DNA from: an uncultured Pelagibacteraceae bacterium
Lineage (GTDB): Bacteria; Pseudomonadota; Alphaproteobacteria; Pelagibacterales; Pelagibacteraceae
Direction: 5' to 3'
Length of the DNA: 64,000 bases
NCBI GenBank assembly: GCA_902615145.1
Contig: CACMNK010000001.1
Location: forward strand, 62,001-126,000
This document shows, in pieces, positions 12,666 to 23,338 of the stretch. Numbering within the stretch: position 1 is the first letter of the stretch; the number at the start of each line of letters is the position of its first letter. The translations under genes were made by a program, and so were the position numbers. The notes under the pieces are model-generated. The model saw only the letters and a list, made by a program, of their open reading frames with translations, made no database searches and was not told the origin of the DNA.

Positions 12666-13826
12666 TTATTTTATTGCCTCAACAATTTTTTTAGCCGCAT
12701 CATCTAAATTTTCTGCAGAAATTAATTTTAATCCAGAATTATCAAGGATCTCTTTGCCTTCTTTAAAATTTGTACCTGCTAATCTTACAACTAAAGGAAC
12801 ACTAATATTTATTTCTTTAGCTGCATCAACTACTCCTTGAGCAAGGACATCGCATCGCATAATTCCCCCAAAAATATTTATTAAAATACCTTTAACATTT
12901 TTATCTGATAGAATTATCTTTAATGCAGCAGATACTTTTTCTTTAGATGCTCCACCACCTACATCTAAAAAATTTGCTGGCTCTTGACCATATAATTTAA
13001 TTATATCCATTGTCGCCATCGCTAATCCTGCTCCATTCACCATACAGCCGATACTTCCATCTAGCTTGATATATGCGAGATCATGCTTACTGGCTTTTAT
13101 CTCGGTAGGATCTTCCTCATTTAAATCTCTTAATTCAACAATTTCTGGATGTCTGAATAAAGCATTTGAATCGAAATTAACTTTTGCATCTAAACAAACA
13201 ATTTTTTCTTCTTTTGTCAAAATCAATGGATTCACCTCAACCATGTTTGCATCTGTGCTTATAAACATTTTATATATTGATTTTATTAATAATACTGCTT
13301 GTTTTTTTAAGTCCTCTTTTAAATTAAAAATTTTAATTATTTTTTCACAATCTGAATTTGAAATTTCGTTACCCATATCTACTTTTGTGGTTATAATTTT
13401 TTCAGGTGAGCTGCTTGCAACTTCTTCAATATCCATTCCTCCTTGATCGCTTGATATGAACGCAATTTTAGAACTTGCTCTATCAACTAGACACGATAAA
13501 TAAAACTCTTTATCTATGTTTGAAGACTCCTCTACGTATAATCTTTTTACCTCTCTACCCTCAGGACCGGTTTGATGAGTTATTAGTCTTTTTCCAAGTA
13601 ATTCTTTGGCCGCTACTGTAAGTTCCTCTATTGAGTTTAAAATTTTTACACCACCTGCTTTTCCTCTACCACCAGCATGAATTTGGGCTTTAAGAACATA
13701 TTTATCAGTTTTTAATACTTTTGCTTTTTCAATAAGTTCATCAACACTGAGTGCAAATACCCCTTTAGGAACTACAGCTCCATATTTTTTTAATATTTGT
13801 TTTGCTTGATGCTCGTGAATATTCAT
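12666..13826 (-). CDS. sucC: Succinyl-CoA synthetase beta subunit
   Basis: ATP-grasp subunit of succinyl-CoA synthetase. The 386-residue length fits the family. The N terminus [16 protein letters not shown] is characteristic, followed by the nucleotide-binding [15 protein letters not shown] near residue 45, and the C-terminal [16 protein letters not shown]. It lies 2 bases after mdh and 1 base before sucD. The mdh-sucC-sucD-sucA-sucB order is common in alphaproteobacteria. Confidence 0.98.
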   Translation of the reverse strand: MNIHEHQAKQILKKYGAVVPKGVFALSVDELIEKAKVLKTDKYVLKAQIHAGGRGKAGGVKILNSIEELTVAAKELLGKRLITHQTGPEGREVKRLYVEESSNIDKEFYLSCLVDRASSKIAFISSDQGGMDIEEVASSSPEKIITTKVDMGNEISNSDCEKIIKIFNLKEDLKKQAVLLIKSIYKMFISTDANMVEVNPLILTKEEKIVCLDAKVNFDSNALFRHPEIVELRDLNEEDPTEIKASKHDLAYIKLDGSIGCMVNGAGLAMATMDIIKLYGQEPANFLDVGGGASKEKVSAALKIILSDKNVKGILINIFGGIMRCDVLAQGVVDAAKEINISVPLVVRLAGTNFKEGKEILDNSGLKLISAENLDDAAKKIVEAIK

Positions 13827-13828
13827 TA

Positions 13829-14791
13829 TTATTTAGATAAATCAGGATCTATTTTAGATGCAGCTTCCCATAAAGCTTTTACAGCATCTATTGAATGCAT
13901 AAATTCTTTTTTTTCTTTTTCATCTAAATCAATCTCTTGAATTTTTTCTACTCCATCTTTTCCAATTACAACAGGAACACCTGCATAAACATTTTTCACA
14001 CCGTATTCTCCATTTAATTGTACAGCACAAGGTAATAATTTTTTCTGATCGTTCAAATATGCTTCTGCCATTTGAACACCTGAAGCTGCTGGTGCATAAA
14101 AAGCTGATCCTTTTTCTAAAAATTTAACTATCTCTGCACCACCATCTCGTGTTCTTTGATTAATTTCCTCAATTCTCTCTAAAGAGATCTTTCCATCCTT
14201 TACAAACTCTAACAATGGTTTACCCGAAATTTTTGTAAATCTTGGCATAGGAACCATGGTGTCACCATGACCACCCATAACCATTGCCTCAATTTCTCTT
14301 ACCGGCACATTTAATTCTAGTGATAAAAATAATTTAAATCTTGAACTATCTAAAATACCTGCCATACCAACAACTTTATTTGATGGCAAACCTGAAAATT
14401 TTTGGAATGCCATAACCATAACATCTAAAGGATTAGTGATACAAATCACAAAGGCGTTCGGAGCATTTTTCTTTACTCCTTCAGCAACTTGTTTAATAAT
14501 TTTTAAATTAATTCCAAGAAGATCATCTCGGCTCATTCCAGGTTTTCTTGGGACACCTGCTGTAATTATAATTACATCTGAATTTTTTATATTCTCATAA
14601 TTATCAGTTCCAGAAAACCTGACATTAAATCCATCTACAGATGAAGATTGTGCAATATCTAATGCCTTTCCTTTTGCAATACCACTAGCCACATCAAATA
14701 AAACCACTTCATTAACTAGTTCTTTTGTTCCTATTAAATGTGCAAGAGTTCCACCAATTTGTCCTGCTCCAATTAAAGATATTTTGCTCAT
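13829..14791 (-). CDS. mdh: Malate dehydrogenase, NAD-dependent
   Basis: Oxidises malate to oxaloacetate in the TCA cycle. The 320-residue protein belongs to the LDH-like MDH group. The N-terminal dinucleotide fold starts [17 protein letters not shown]. The substrate-specificity arginine in the mobile loop ([13 protein letters not shown]) marks malate rather than lactate use. The catalytic His is in [13 protein letters not shown]. It lies 3 bases after mmsA and 2 before sucC. Confidence 0.97.
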   Translation of the reverse strand: MSKISLIGAGQIGGTLAHLIGTKELVNEVVLFDVASGIAKGKALDIAQSSSVDGFNVRFSGTDNYENIKNSDVIIITAGVPRKPGMSRDDLLGINLKIIKQVAEGVKKNAPNAFVICITNPLDVMVMAFQKFSGLPSNKVVGMAGILDSSRFKLFLSLELNVPVREIEAMVMGGHGDTMVPMPRFTKISGKPLLEFVKDGKISLERIEEINQRTRDGGAEIVKFLEKGSAFYAPAASGVQMAEAYLNDQKKLLPCAVQLNGEYGVKNVYAGVPVVIGKDGVEKIQEIDLDEKEKKEFMHSIDAVKALWEAASKIDPDLSK

Positions 14792-14794
14792 TTT

Positions 14795-16288
14795 TTATTT
14801 CATTGTTGGCATCACAAATTCGGCATTAGACCGAATACCTGAAGGCCATCTAGATGTTATTGTTTTTAATTTTGTATAAAATTTAATCCCTTCCATGCCA
14901 TGCATTGCACTATCGCCAAATAAAGATCTTTTCCATCCACCAAAACTATGAAAAGCCATCGGCACAGGAATAGGCACATTAATACCAACCATACCTACTT
15001 GAATTTTACTTGCAAAAGTTCTTCCGGCATCACCATCCCTTGTGTAAATACTTACTCCATTTCCATATTCATGATCATTGATTAATTTTGCTGCTTCTTC
15101 GAAAGTTTTAACTCTCACAACAGATAAAACAGGCCCAAAAATTTCTTCCTTATAAATTCTCATATCTTTTTTAACATGATCAAATAAACAGCCACCAATA
15201 TAGAAACCATTCTCATATCCTTGTAATTTTAAATTTCTTCCATCAACTATTAATTTTGCACCTTCTTTTTCACCCAGGTCTACATAACTTTTTACTTTTT
15301 CAAGATGTTCTTTTGTAACTAATGGGCCCATCTCAGAGTCCTTATCCATCCCTGGACCAACCTTTAAAGCTTCAGCTTTTTTTGATAATCTTGACACTAA
15401 TTCATCTCCTATATCACCCACTGCAACTGCCACCGATTGAGCCATACATCGTTCTCCAGCAGACCCATAAGCAGCCCCCATTAAGCCGTTTACTGCACCA
15501 TCCAAGTCACAATCAGGCATAACAACTAAATGATTTTTTGCACCACCAAGCGCTTGAACTCTTTTTTCATTTTTAGCTGAGTTTTCATAAATGTATTTAG
15601 CAATAGGAGTGGAACCAACAAAACTCACTGCTTTAATATCTTTGTTTGTTAAAATTGCATCAACCGCTTCTTTATCACCATTTAAAACATTAAAAACTCC
15701 ATCAGGAAGTCCAGCCTCTTTTAATAATTCAGCTAACTTAATCGAGCATGATGGATCTTTTTCGGATGGCTTTAAAATAAAAGTATTTCCACAAGCAATT
15801 GCTATTGGAAACATCCACATAGGGACCATTGCGGGAAAATTAAATGGAGTGATACCAGCAACAACTCCTAAAGGCTGTCTCATAGACCAACTATCAACGT
15901 TGGTTCCAACATTTTCTGAAAATTCCCCTTTAAGCAAATGAGGAATACCACACGCAAATTCTACAACTTCTAAACCTCTAGTAAGAGAACCTCTTGCATC
16001 CTCATAAACCTTTCCATGTTCTGAAACTATTAGTTTTGTTAACTCATCTGAATTTTTTTCTATAAGTTCCTTAAATTTGAACATTATTCTAGCTCTTTGG
16101 AGTGGAGGTTTTAAAGACCATTCTTTAAAGGCTTCTCTAGCAATTAAAACTGCTTTATCCAGGTCATCTTTAGAGCCTAACCTCACTTCTTTTTCTTGTT
16201 CACCTGTAGCCGGATTAAAAACTTTACCTTTTTTATTAGAAGTGCCAGGAATTATTTTTCCACCAACAAAATGTTCAATTAATTTCAT
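14795..16288 (-). CDS. mmsA: CoA-acylating methylmalonate/malonate semialdehyde dehydrogenase
   Basis: Aldehyde dehydrogenase superfamily enzyme that converts methylmalonate semialdehyde to propionyl-CoA, or malonate semialdehyde to acetyl-CoA. It has 497 residues, as usual. The MmsA-type N terminus reads HFVGGKIIPGTSNKKGKVFN. NAD-binding FNFPAMVPMWMFPIAIACGN, the GSTPIAKYIY turn and the catalytic cysteine in AGERCMAQSVAV (near residue 280) are visible. Its position inside the TCA cluster, between sdhB and mdh, is noteworthy because valine or beta-alanine genes are not adjacent. In DMSP-using bacteria the same family (DddC) takes malonate semialdehyde to acetyl-CoA; which substrate is used here cannot be read from sequence alone. 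Confidence 0.92.
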   Translation of the reverse strand: MKLIEHFVGGKIIPGTSNKKGKVFNPATGEQEKEVRLGSKDDLDKAVLIAREAFKEWSLKPPLQRARIMFKFKELIEKNSDELTKLIVSEHGKVYEDARGSLTRGLEVVEFACGIPHLLKGEFSENVGTNVDSWSMRQPLGVVAGITPFNFPAMVPMWMFPIAIACGNTFILKPSEKDPSCSIKLAELLKEAGLPDGVFNVLNGDKEAVDAILTNKDIKAVSFVGSTPIAKYIYENSAKNEKRVQALGGAKNHLVVMPDCDLDGAVNGLMGAAYGSAGERCMAQSVAVAVGDIGDELVSRLSKKAEALKVGPGMDKDSEMGPLVTKEHLEKVKSYVDLGEKEGAKLIVDGRNLKLQGYENGFYIGGCLFDHVKKDMRIYKEEIFGPVLSVVRVKTFEEAAKLINDHEYGNGVSIYTRDGDAGRTFASKIQVGMVGINVPIPVPMAFHSFGGWKRSLFGDSAMHGMEGIKFYTKLKTITSRWPSGIRSNAEFVMPTMK

Positions 16289-16330
16289 GAATAGGGTGTT
16301 TTAGATTAAAAATTCTTATTAGTCTATTGT

Positions 16331-17110
16331 TTAAATATTGGCAGTTGCTAACATTTTTTTTATTTCAGCAATAGCTTTTGCGGGATTTAAACCTTTAGGA
16401 CAAGCACTTGTACAGTTCATAATTGTATGACACCTATAAAGTTTAAGTTCATCTGCCACTTTTTTTAGTCTGGCATTTCTTTCCTCATCTCTGCTATCAA
16501 CTATCCATCTATATGCCTGTAAAAGAACTGCAGGACCTAAATATTTATCACCGTTCCACCAATAGCTTGGGCATGATGTTGAACAACAGGCACACATAAT
16601 ACACTCATATGCACCATCTAGTTTAGCCCTATCTTCTTTAGATTGAATAATTTCGCTTGTCTTGGATTTGGAATTATTTTTTAGCCAAGGCTCGATTGAC
16701 TGATATTGTTTATACAATCCATCTAAATCTCCGATTAAATCTTTTTTAACTTTTAGGTGTGGCAATGGATAAATATCTATATCACCATCTATTTCTTCAT
16801 GTGGTTTTGTGCATGCTAAACCATTTTTGCCACCCATATTCATTGCACATGACCCACAAACTCCATGGGCACAAGATCTCCTATAAGCTAATGTTGGATC
16901 TATCTCATTTTTAATTTTATTTAAAATATCTAAAACTTTGGATGGACAATTATCCATATCAACCTCGTAGCTATCTATACGAGGATTTTCGCCAGTTGAA
17001 GGGTCCCATCTATAAATATTTACTTTTCTTAAATTTTTTGAGCCAGTTTTATCTTTAAAATATTTACCTTTTTTTATCTCTGAGTCTTTAGGTAAATTAA
17101 TTTGTACCAT
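16331..17110 (-). CDS. sdhB: Succinate dehydrogenase iron-sulfur subunit
   Basis: Electron-transfer subunit of complex II. The 259-residue protein carries the three cluster motifs: 2Fe-2[16 protein letters not shown], 4Fe-4[17 protein letters not shown] and 3Fe-4S with [17 protein letters not shown]. The ATG at 17110 overlaps the last base of the sdhA stop (TGATG), so it is probably translationally coupled; an in-frame TTG lies one codon upstream and is less likely. It is the last sdh gene, followed by a 42-base gap and mmsA. Confidence 0.98.
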   Translation of the reverse strand: MVQINLPKDSEIKKGKYFKDKTGSKNLRKVNIYRWDPSTGENPRIDSYEVDMDNCPSKVLDILNKIKNEIDPTLAYRRSCAHGVCGSCAMNMGGKNGLACTKPHEEIDGDIDIYPLPHLKVKKDLIGDLDGLYKQYQSIEPWLKNNSKSKTSEIIQSKEDRAKLDGAYECIMCACCSTSCPSYWWNGDKYLGPAVLLQAYRWIVDSRDEERNARLKKVADELKLYRCHTIMNCTSACPKGLNPAKAIAEIKKMLATANI

Positions 17111-18885
17111 CAATATACTCTTTCCTGAGGTGGAAAATATTGAACATCGTTGGTTAAAGTAGACTTATGAACTTCTCTATAACTTATTTTAGTATCTTTT
17201 CCATTGCACCAAGCAAGAGTATGTTGCATGAATTTTTCGTCATCTCTTTTTGGGTAATCCTCCCTCGCATGAGCCCCTCGGCTCTCTTTTCTGTTATACG
17301 CTGAATCTACTGTTACAACTGCCTGTCTTATTAAATTATCAAATTCAAGTGTCTCTACTAAATCTGTGTTAAATATTAAAGATTTATCTTTTACTGATAC
17401 AGAGTCTAATCCATCATAGGTTTTTCTAATTTCATTAACACCTTCTTTTAAAGTTTTTTCTGTTCTAAAAACTGCACATTTTGATTGCATTGTTTTTTGC
17501 ATTGATTGTCTCAATTCTGCTGTACCGATATCTCCCTCTGCATTCCTTAATTTGTCAAAACGATCCAAACATTTTTGTGTTTCTGTCTCACTAATTTGTT
17601 CATGAGGCGTCCCTGGTTTAATTAATTCTGCTGCTCTTTTTGCTGCTGCTCTTCCAAAAACAACTAAGTCAATTAACGAATTGGAACCTAATCTGTTAGC
17701 TCCGTGCACTGACACGCATGCAGCTTCTCCTATTGCCATTAATCCAGGCACAGTTTTTTCTGAACCGTTAACAGTCAGTACTTCTGCTTTATAATTCGTT
17801 GGAATACCACCCATATTGTAATGAACAGTTGGTACTACAGGAATTGGATCTTTTGTAACATCAACATTTGCAAATAATCGCGCAGCATCAGTAATACCTG
17901 GTAATCTACTTTCAATTATATCTTTATCTAAGTGGCTTAAATTCAAATGAACATGATCTTGATCTTTTCCAACACCTCTTCCTTCATTTATTTCAATTGA
18001 CATTGATCTACTTACAACATCTCTTGATGCCAAATCTTTTGCTTTAGGTGCATATCTCTCCATAAACCTTTCACCTTTAGAATTTGTTAGGTAGCCTCCT
18101 TCACCTCTAGCACCTTCAGTTATTAATGTACCATGTCCATAAATTCCTGTAGGATGAAATTGAACAAATTCCATATCCTGAAGCGGCAAACCTGCTCTTA
18201 AAACCATAGCATTTCCATCTCCAGTACATGTGTGTGCCGAGGTTGCTGAATAATAAACTTTTCCATAACCACCTGTTGCAATAATTACTGTATGGGCTCT
18301 GAATCTATGGATCGTTCCGTCATTCAAATTCCAAGCAATTAAGCCTTTGCATGCTCCATCTTTCATCAACAAATCTAATGCAAAATATTCAATAAAAAAT
18401 TCTGTTTTGTGTTTTAAAGCTTGTCCATACAAAGTATGCAAAATTGCATGTCCAGTTCTATCAGCAGCCGCACAAGTTCTTTGGACGATTCCATTTCCAT
18501 AATCTTTGGTCATACCACCAAATGGTCTCTGATAAATCTTTCCATCCTCCGTCCTACTAAACGGTACACCATATTTTTCTAATTCAATTACTGCCTTTGG
18601 AGCCTCTTTACATAGGTACTCGATACTGTCTTGATCGCCTAACCAATCCGCACCTTTGACTGTGTCATACATATGCCAACGCCAATCATCTTCTCCCATG
18701 TTACCAAGCGCAGCTGATATTCCTCCTTGCGCAGCAGAAGTATGACTTCTGGTAGGAAACACTTTTGAGATACATGCAGTTTTTAATCCTGCTTCACTTA
18801 AACCTACTGCAGCTCTTAGTCCGGACCCACCCGCTCCTAAAACGACAACGTCATACTCATGATCAACTATTTTATAAGAACTCAT
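17110..18885 (-). CDS. sdhA: Succinate dehydrogenase flavoprotein subunit
   Basis: Oxidises succinate to fumarate with covalent FAD. The 591-residue length is normal. The FAD fold [19 protein letters not shown] is followed by [20 protein letters not shown], which contains the FAD-attachment histidine. The active-site region [25 protein letters not shown] is seen in pieces near residue 240, and [20 protein letters not shown] near 400. The C terminus keeps [16 protein letters not shown]. It lies 2 bases after sdhD. Confidence 0.98.
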   Translation of the reverse strand: MSSYKIVDHEYDVVVLGAGGSGLRAAVGLSEAGLKTACISKVFPTRSHTSAAQGGISAALGNMGEDDWRWHMYDTVKGADWLGDQDSIEYLCKEAPKAVIELEKYGVPFSRTEDGKIYQRPFGGMTKDYGNGIVQRTCAAADRTGHAILHTLYGQALKHKTEFFIEYFALDLLMKDGACKGLIAWNLNDGTIHRFRAHTVIIATGGYGKVYYSATSAHTCTGDGNAMVLRAGLPLQDMEFVQFHPTGIYGHGTLITEGARGEGGYLTNSKGERFMERYAPKAKDLASRDVVSRSMSIEINEGRGVGKDQDHVHLNLSHLDKDIIESRLPGITDAARLFANVDVTKDPIPVVPTVHYNMGGIPTNYKAEVLTVNGSEKTVPGLMAIGEAACVSVHGANRLGSNSLIDLVVFGRAAAKRAAELIKPGTPHEQISETETQKCLDRFDKLRNAEGDIGTAELRQSMQKTMQSKCAVFRTEKTLKEGVNEIRKTYDGLDSVSVKDKSLIFNTDLVETLEFDNLIRQAVVTVDSAYNRKESRGAHAREDYPKRDDEKFMQHTLAWCNGKDTKISYREVHKSTLTNDVQYFPPQERVY

Positions 18886-18887
18886 AT

Positions 18888-19205
18888 TTAATTAATTAAT
18901 ATAATTGTAATTAGAGGAATTACCACTGCCGAAATATATAAAAGTCTATTTGCGACATTTTTGATTTTGTCTTCCTTAATATAATCCTCAAAAACCTCGC
19001 TTATACTTAATGCAGAAAAAAAATAAGCATTAACAATAAATATACTAAACAAAAACTTAGTTAAAGGGTTTGAAAAAAAGCTTACAAAATTTAAGTAATC
19101 TTGGTCATAGATTTTTATAAAGTTTAAAATGAACCACAACATCAGTGGAACTAGTAATGCACCACTTATTTTTAAAAAAATCCACTTCTTCGTTGCATTT
19201 ATCAT
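18888..19205 (-). CDS. sdhD: Succinate dehydrogenase membrane anchor subunit
   Basis: Small hydrophobic subunit that anchors complex II and helps form the ubiquinone and heme b site. The 105-residue protein has three predicted membrane segments, near residues 10-30, 45-68 and 82-104, separated by charged loops. Sequence conservation in SdhD is low, so the call rests mainly on size, topology and position between sdhC and sdhA, one base apart from sdhC. No function other than SdhD fits this context. Confidence 0.9.
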   Translation of the reverse strand: MINATKKWIFLKISGALLVPLMLWFILNFIKIYDQDYLNFVSFFSNPLTKFLFSIFIVNAYFFSALSISEVFEDYIKEDKIKNVANRLLYISAVVIPLITIILIN

Positions 19206-19206
19206 G

Positions 19207-19590
19207 TTAAATTAAATTTTTCCCAATTATATAAAATATCACTGTTAAAATTAAAGAACCAAACATAACTAACAGACCTGTAATTTTAGAAGTCTTTAAC
19301 TCAAATCCATAGCCCAAATCCATTATTAAGTGTCTTATTTCACTTAATATTTGAAATGAAAAAGACCATGTTAGACCTAAAATAATAAATTTACCAATTT
19401 TAGATCTTAAGAATATATTAATCATCTCGTGATTATTTTCACTAATAAAAATTAATGATACCCACAAACAAATTAGAGTGATAGCAATGATATTTATAAT
19501 TCCTGTAATTCTATGCGATATAGATACTAAAGATGAAACATGCCATCTATAAATTTGAATATGTGGGGATAATGGTCTTTTATTTTCCAT
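19207..19590 (-). CDS. sdhC: Succinate dehydrogenase cytochrome b556 subunit
   Basis: Membrane subunit of complex II. The 127-residue protein begins with the SdhC signature RPLSPHIQIYRWHVSSLVSI and SHRITGI, which contribute to quinone binding, and has three membrane segments. A histidine in SEIRHLIMDLGYGFE is the expected heme b ligand. The start lies within the last 11 bases of asd, so the sdh operon is read through from asd. Confidence 0.95.
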   Translation of the reverse strand: MENKRPLSPHIQIYRWHVSSLVSISHRITGIINIIAITLICLWVSLIFISENNHEMINIFLRSKIGKFIILGLTWSFSFQILSEIRHLIMDLGYGFELKTSKITGLLVMFGSLILTVIFYIIGKNLI

Positions 19591-20587
19591 AATAATTATT
19601 TTTTATCAACGTTTCAGCTATTTCTACGGCATTCAAAGCCGCACCTCTCAATAAGTTGTCAGAAACAATCCAAAGATTTAATCCATTTTTTATAGATTTA
19701 TCCACTCTTATTCTTGAAATAAAAGTTTCTTCTTTTCCCTCTGCTTCTAAAGGTGTTGAATATCCACCATCCTTTCTTTCATCAACAACTTCACAACCTT
19801 CAAAGTTATTTAATGCTCCTCTTACCTCTTCAAGCGAAAAATGTTTTTCAAATTCTAAATTTACAGACTCTGAATGTGAAACAGTAATTGGTAACCTTAC
19901 ACAGGTTGCTGTTAGATCAATTTTATTATCTAAAATTTTTTTTGTTTCATTGATCATTTTAAGTTCTTCCTTCGTGTAACCATCATCAGAAAAAACATCG
20001 ATGTGAGGAATTGCATTAAATGCTATCTGTTTAGTAAAATTTTTTGATACAACGTTTTTACCTTGTAAGATTGACTTTGTTTGTTCAATCAATTCATCCA
20101 TAGGAGCTTTCCCACCCCCAGAAACTGATTGATATGTAGATACAACTACTCTTTTAATTTTAAATAAGTCATGCAAAGGTTTTAAAACAATTACCAATTG
20201 AGCTGTTGAACAGTTTGGATTTGCAACGATATTTTTTTTTATATTATTTAAATGATTAGGATTTACCTGAGGAACTATTAAAGGTACGTCAGGATCCATT
20301 CTAAAAAAACTTGAGTTATCAATTACAAGACAGTCTTTAGCAGCTTTTAACGCAAATTTTTCTGAAATTTTTCCTCCCGCTGCAAAAAAAGCTATTTTAA
20401 CTTTTGAAAAATCAAAGCTCTCTAAATCAGAGACCTCTAATTCTTTACCTTTAAAATTCATTTTTTTTCCTGCACTTTTTGATGAAGCCACTAAATATAA
20501 ATTATCGATAGACAGTTCTTTTTTTTCAAGAACTTCGAGAGTTTTTCTACCTACATTTCCTGTAGCTCCGACTATTACGATATTCAT
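19580..20587 (-). CDS. asd: Aspartate-semialdehyde dehydrogenase
   Basis: Reduces aspartyl phosphate to aspartate semialdehyde for lysine, threonine, methionine and diaminopimelate synthesis. The 335-residue length is usual. The N-terminal NADP fold reads MNIVIVGATGNVGRKTLEVL. The catalytic cysteine lies in NPNCSTAQLVIVLKPL and the QSVSGGGK segment follows. The gene lies between dmdA (15 bases upstream) and sdhC (11-base overlap), an odd place for a biosynthetic gene that shares no pathway with either neighbour. Confidence 0.96.
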   Translation of the reverse strand: MNIVIVGATGNVGRKTLEVLEKKELSIDNLYLVASSKSAGKKMNFKGKELEVSDLESFDFSKVKIAFFAAGGKISEKFALKAAKDCLVIDNSSFFRMDPDVPLIVPQVNPNHLNNIKKNIVANPNCSTAQLVIVLKPLHDLFKIKRVVVSTYQSVSGGGKAPMDELIEQTKSILQGKNVVSKNFTKQIAFNAIPHIDVFSDDGYTKEELKMINETKKILDNKIDLTATCVRLPITVSHSESVNLEFEKHFSLEEVRGALNNFEGCEVVDERKDGGYSTPLEAEGKEETFISRIRVDKSIKNGLNLWIVSDNLLRGAALNAVEIAETLIKNNYYGK

Positions 20588-20602
20588 GATGTAAGTTTTA
20601 TA

Positions 20603-21712
20603 CTAGATGAAAGGTAAATCGCAAACTCTTACAGTAAATGAATTTCCCTCAATTTCCAGCTTTCCAGCCATAGAAGCTTTACAATATGGCTCATTTATCA
20701 TTGCTATACCTATAACTTTTTTAAAATGAGGTGAATAACAGGCTGACCTAAGTTCACCGATAAAACTTCCATTTTCATCTTTAATATCTAAAGATTTAGT
20801 TAAATTAATTTTATTAGTATCTAATTGAATACCCATTAATTTTTTTTTGATACCATCTTTTTTTATTTTGATTAATTTTTCTTTTCCTAAAAAATTGACA
20901 TCAGAATCTAGATGAACGTATTTTTCAAATCCACATTCAAATGGATTATCTTGATTATCAAAATCATTACCATAAGAAAGTAAGCCACTTTCAATTCTCT
21001 CAATCAAATTTGGACATCCTGGTTTAACATCAAATTCTTTTCCCTCTTTAAACAATTCATCATAAAGATCTAAACCAGATTTAGTATTTTCTACATAAAC
21101 TTCAAAACCGCCTTGTTTTGACCATCCCGACCTAGCAATTAAATGTTTTACCCCTTTAAAATCAAAATAATCAAAACCAAAAAATTTCAATTCTTTTATT
21201 TTTTTGCCAAAAATTTTTTCCATTAAGTCAAAAGATTTTGGGCCTTGAATTGCCAAAATATCTACATTGGGCTCAAATATTTCTACATCAAAATTATTTC
21301 CAGAAGCTAGTCCTTTTGCAAAAAAAATTACATCCGAATCTGCAATTGAAATCCACCATCTATCTTCTGCCAATTTTAAAATTACTGGATCATTTACTAA
21401 GTTGCCGTCACCATCAATTAAAGGACAATAATAACATCTTCCTATTTTTGATTTAGATAAGTCTCTACAAGTCATTAATTGAACAAGTTTTGAGGCATCT
21501 TTTCCTGAAATTTCAACTTGTCTTTCTGCAGCAACATCCCAAACTTGAACGTTTTTTTTTAAATGATTACAAGAATCTTCTAAAGATCCAAATGCTGCAG
21601 GTAGAAGCATATGGTTATATACTGTGTAAGCTGTTACCCCTTGCTTTTCAATCCTTGAAGTATAAGGCGAACTTCTTATTCTTCTAGATTTTACTATAGG
21701 AAAACCTTTCAT
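20603..21712 (-). CDS. dmdA: Dimethylsulfoniopropionate demethylase DmdA
   Basis: Transfers a methyl group of DMSP to tetrahydrofolate, giving methylmercaptopropionate, the first step of the demethylation path. It is a GcvT-fold protein of 369 residues, which matches the Pelagibacter enzyme as I recall it. Segments recalled from that enzyme are present: [58 protein letters not shown] and [10 protein letters not shown] glycine-cleavage T protein would normally lie beside gcvH and gcvP, which are absent here; instead the neighbours are an acyl-CoA ligase and an acyl-CoA dehydrogenase that match DmdB and DmdC. It is last in the dmdC-dmdB-dmdA series, 8 bases after dmdB. Confidence 0.95.
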   Translation of the reverse strand: MKGFPIVKSRRIRSSPYTSRIEKQGVTAYTVYNHMLLPAAFGSLEDSCNHLKKNVQVWDVAAERQVEISGKDASKLVQLMTCRDLSKSKIGRCYYCPLIDGDGNLVNDPVILKLAEDRWWISIADSDVIFFAKGLASGNNFDVEIFEPNVDILAIQGPKSFDLMEKIFGKKIKELKFFGFDYFDFKGVKHLIARSGWSKQGGFEVYVENTKSGLDLYDELFKEGKEFDVKPGCPNLIERIESGLLSYGNDFDNQDNPFECGFEKYVHLDSDVNFLGKEKLIKIKKDGIKKKLMGIQLDTNKINLTKSLDIKDENGSFIGELRSACYSPHFKKVIGIAMINEPYCKASMAGKLEIEGNSFTVRVCDLPFI

Positions 21713-21720
21713 TTATTTTT

Positions 21721-23337
21721 CTAAAACTTTTTTCTCAATTCAAATTTTTGAATTTTACCTGTTGATGTTTTGGGTAAATCACAAAAAACTACTTGTTTTG
21801 GAACCTTAAACCCTGCTAAAGTTTCTTTACAAAAACTAATTAGTTCTTTTTCAGTCACTGGTTTGTCCTTAACCATTTCAATAAATGCGCAAGGTACCTC
21901 TCCCCACTTATCATCTGGTTTAGCAACTACAGCTGCAATGGACACTGAAGGATGTTTAGCTAAAGTATTTTCTATCTCGATTGAAGAAATATTTTCACCG
22001 CCTGAAATAATAATATCTTTGGACCTATCTTGGATTTTTACATAGCCATCTGAATACATTACCGCTAAGTCACCTGAATGAAACCATCCTCCATCCATTG
22101 CTTTGTTGGTGGCTTCTTTATCTTTAAAATACCCTTTCATCACAACATTCCCTTTAATCATAATCTCACCAATAGTTTTTCCATCTTTTGGTACTTCTTT
22201 CATGGTCTTAGGATCCATAACAGCTATTCCCTCGGTGTTTGGATATCTAACTCCCTGCCTTGCTTTAATTTCATTTTGTTTTTCTTCATCAAATTTACTC
22301 CAAGACTCATTCCATGCGCATTGAGTGACATGACCATAAGTTTCTGTTAATCCATAAACATGCATAACTTCAAATCCGAGTTCTTTCATTTTTTTAAATA
22401 TTATACTAGGCGGGGGGGCTCCAGCAGTCAAAACAAAGACTTTTTGTTTTAATTTTTTTCTATCAGACTCAGGTGCGCCAGTGATCATGTTTAATACGAT
22501 CGGTGCTCCGCCAAAATGGGTTATATTGTGTTTGTCTATTAATTCAAATATCTTCTTCACATCAATATTTCTTAAACAAATAGTTCTTCCATTTAACATA
22601 GGCACGGTCCACGGGTAACCCCATCCATTGCAATGAAACATTGGGACGATAGTTAAGAAATTTAACCTATTTGGCATATTCCAAGCAACTGCACTTCCGG
22701 TAGACATCAAATAAGATCCTCTGTGATGATAAACAACACCTTTTGGATTTCCAGTGGTTCCAGATGTGTAACTTAATGAAATTGCCTGCCACTCATCCTC
22801 GGGCATTTTCCAATCAAAATTTTCATCTCCAGTATTTAGAAAACTTTCATATTCTAACTCTCCAATTTTTTCACACTTTGATTGATCGGCAAATTTATCT
22901 ACAATATCAATAATGATTATTTTCTTATTTAGTGTGTTCAATGCTTTCTTAACTTCACCATGAAGCTGTCTATCAACGACTAATACTTTTGCGTCGCTAT
23001 GATTTAAAATATATGCAATAGTCTTAGCATCCAATCTAATATTGATTGTGTTTAAAACTGCACCGGTCATTGGTACAGAGTAATGACCTTCAAAAATTTC
23101 TGGAGTGTTAAAAGCTAAAAATGAGACAGTGTCACCTTTTTTGACACCAATTTTAGTGAGAGCACTTGCAAATTTTACAGCACGCTTATAGACTTCAGTC
23201 CAAGAGTATTTACGATCCTCATAAATAACCGCCTCATAGTCTGGATATATATCTTTGGCTCTTTTTAAGAAAGTTAGGGGTGTTAAGGGTATATAATTAG
23301 CATCGTTTTTATCTAAATTTGTGTCGTAATGACTCAT
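21721..23337 (-). CDS. dmdB: Acyl-CoA ligase, probable methylmercaptopropionate-CoA ligase DmdB
   Basis: Member of the acyl-adenylate-forming family; in the demethylation path it activates methylmercaptopropionate with CoA at the cost of ATP. It has 538 residues. The AMP-binding signature SLSYTSGTTGNPKGVVYHH lies near residue 180, MHVYGLTETYG near 325, and GGWFHSGDLAVMYSDGYVKI with the catalytic lysine in PKTSTGKIQKFELRKKF toward the C terminus. The chemistry is secure; the substrate is inferred from the position 8 bases upstream of dmdA and 1 base after dmdC. Related medium-chain acyl-CoA ligases look alike. Confidence 0.85.
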   Translation of the reverse strand: MSHYDTNLDKNDANYIPLTPLTFLKRAKDIYPDYEAVIYEDRKYSWTEVYKRAVKFASALTKIGVKKGDTVSFLAFNTPEIFEGHYSVPMTGAVLNTINIRLDAKTIAYILNHSDAKVLVVDRQLHGEVKKALNTLNKKIIIIDIVDKFADQSKCEKIGELEYESFLNTGDENFDWKMPEDEWQAISLSYTSGTTGNPKGVVYHHRGSYLMSTGSAVAWNMPNRLNFLTIVPMFHCNGWGYPWTVPMLNGRTICLRNIDVKKIFELIDKHNITHFGGAPIVLNMITGAPESDRKKLKQKVFVLTAGAPPPSIIFKKMKELGFEVMHVYGLTETYGHVTQCAWNESWSKFDEEKQNEIKARQGVRYPNTEGIAVMDPKTMKEVPKDGKTIGEIMIKGNVVMKGYFKDKEATNKAMDGGWFHSGDLAVMYSDGYVKIQDRSKDIIISGGENISSIEIENTLAKHPSVSIAAVVAKPDDKWGEVPCAFIEMVKDKPVTEKELISFCKETLAGFKVPKQVVFCDLPKTSTGKIQKFELRKKF

Positions 23338-23338
23338 T

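Noticed and set aside
20603-21712. Glycine cleavage T protein (gcvT) as the identity of dmdA
   Set aside because: No gcvH/gcvP or glycine riboswitch nearby, and the sequence follows Pelagibacter DmdA segments closely as I recall them; ligase and dehydrogenase neighbours fit the DMSP pathway.
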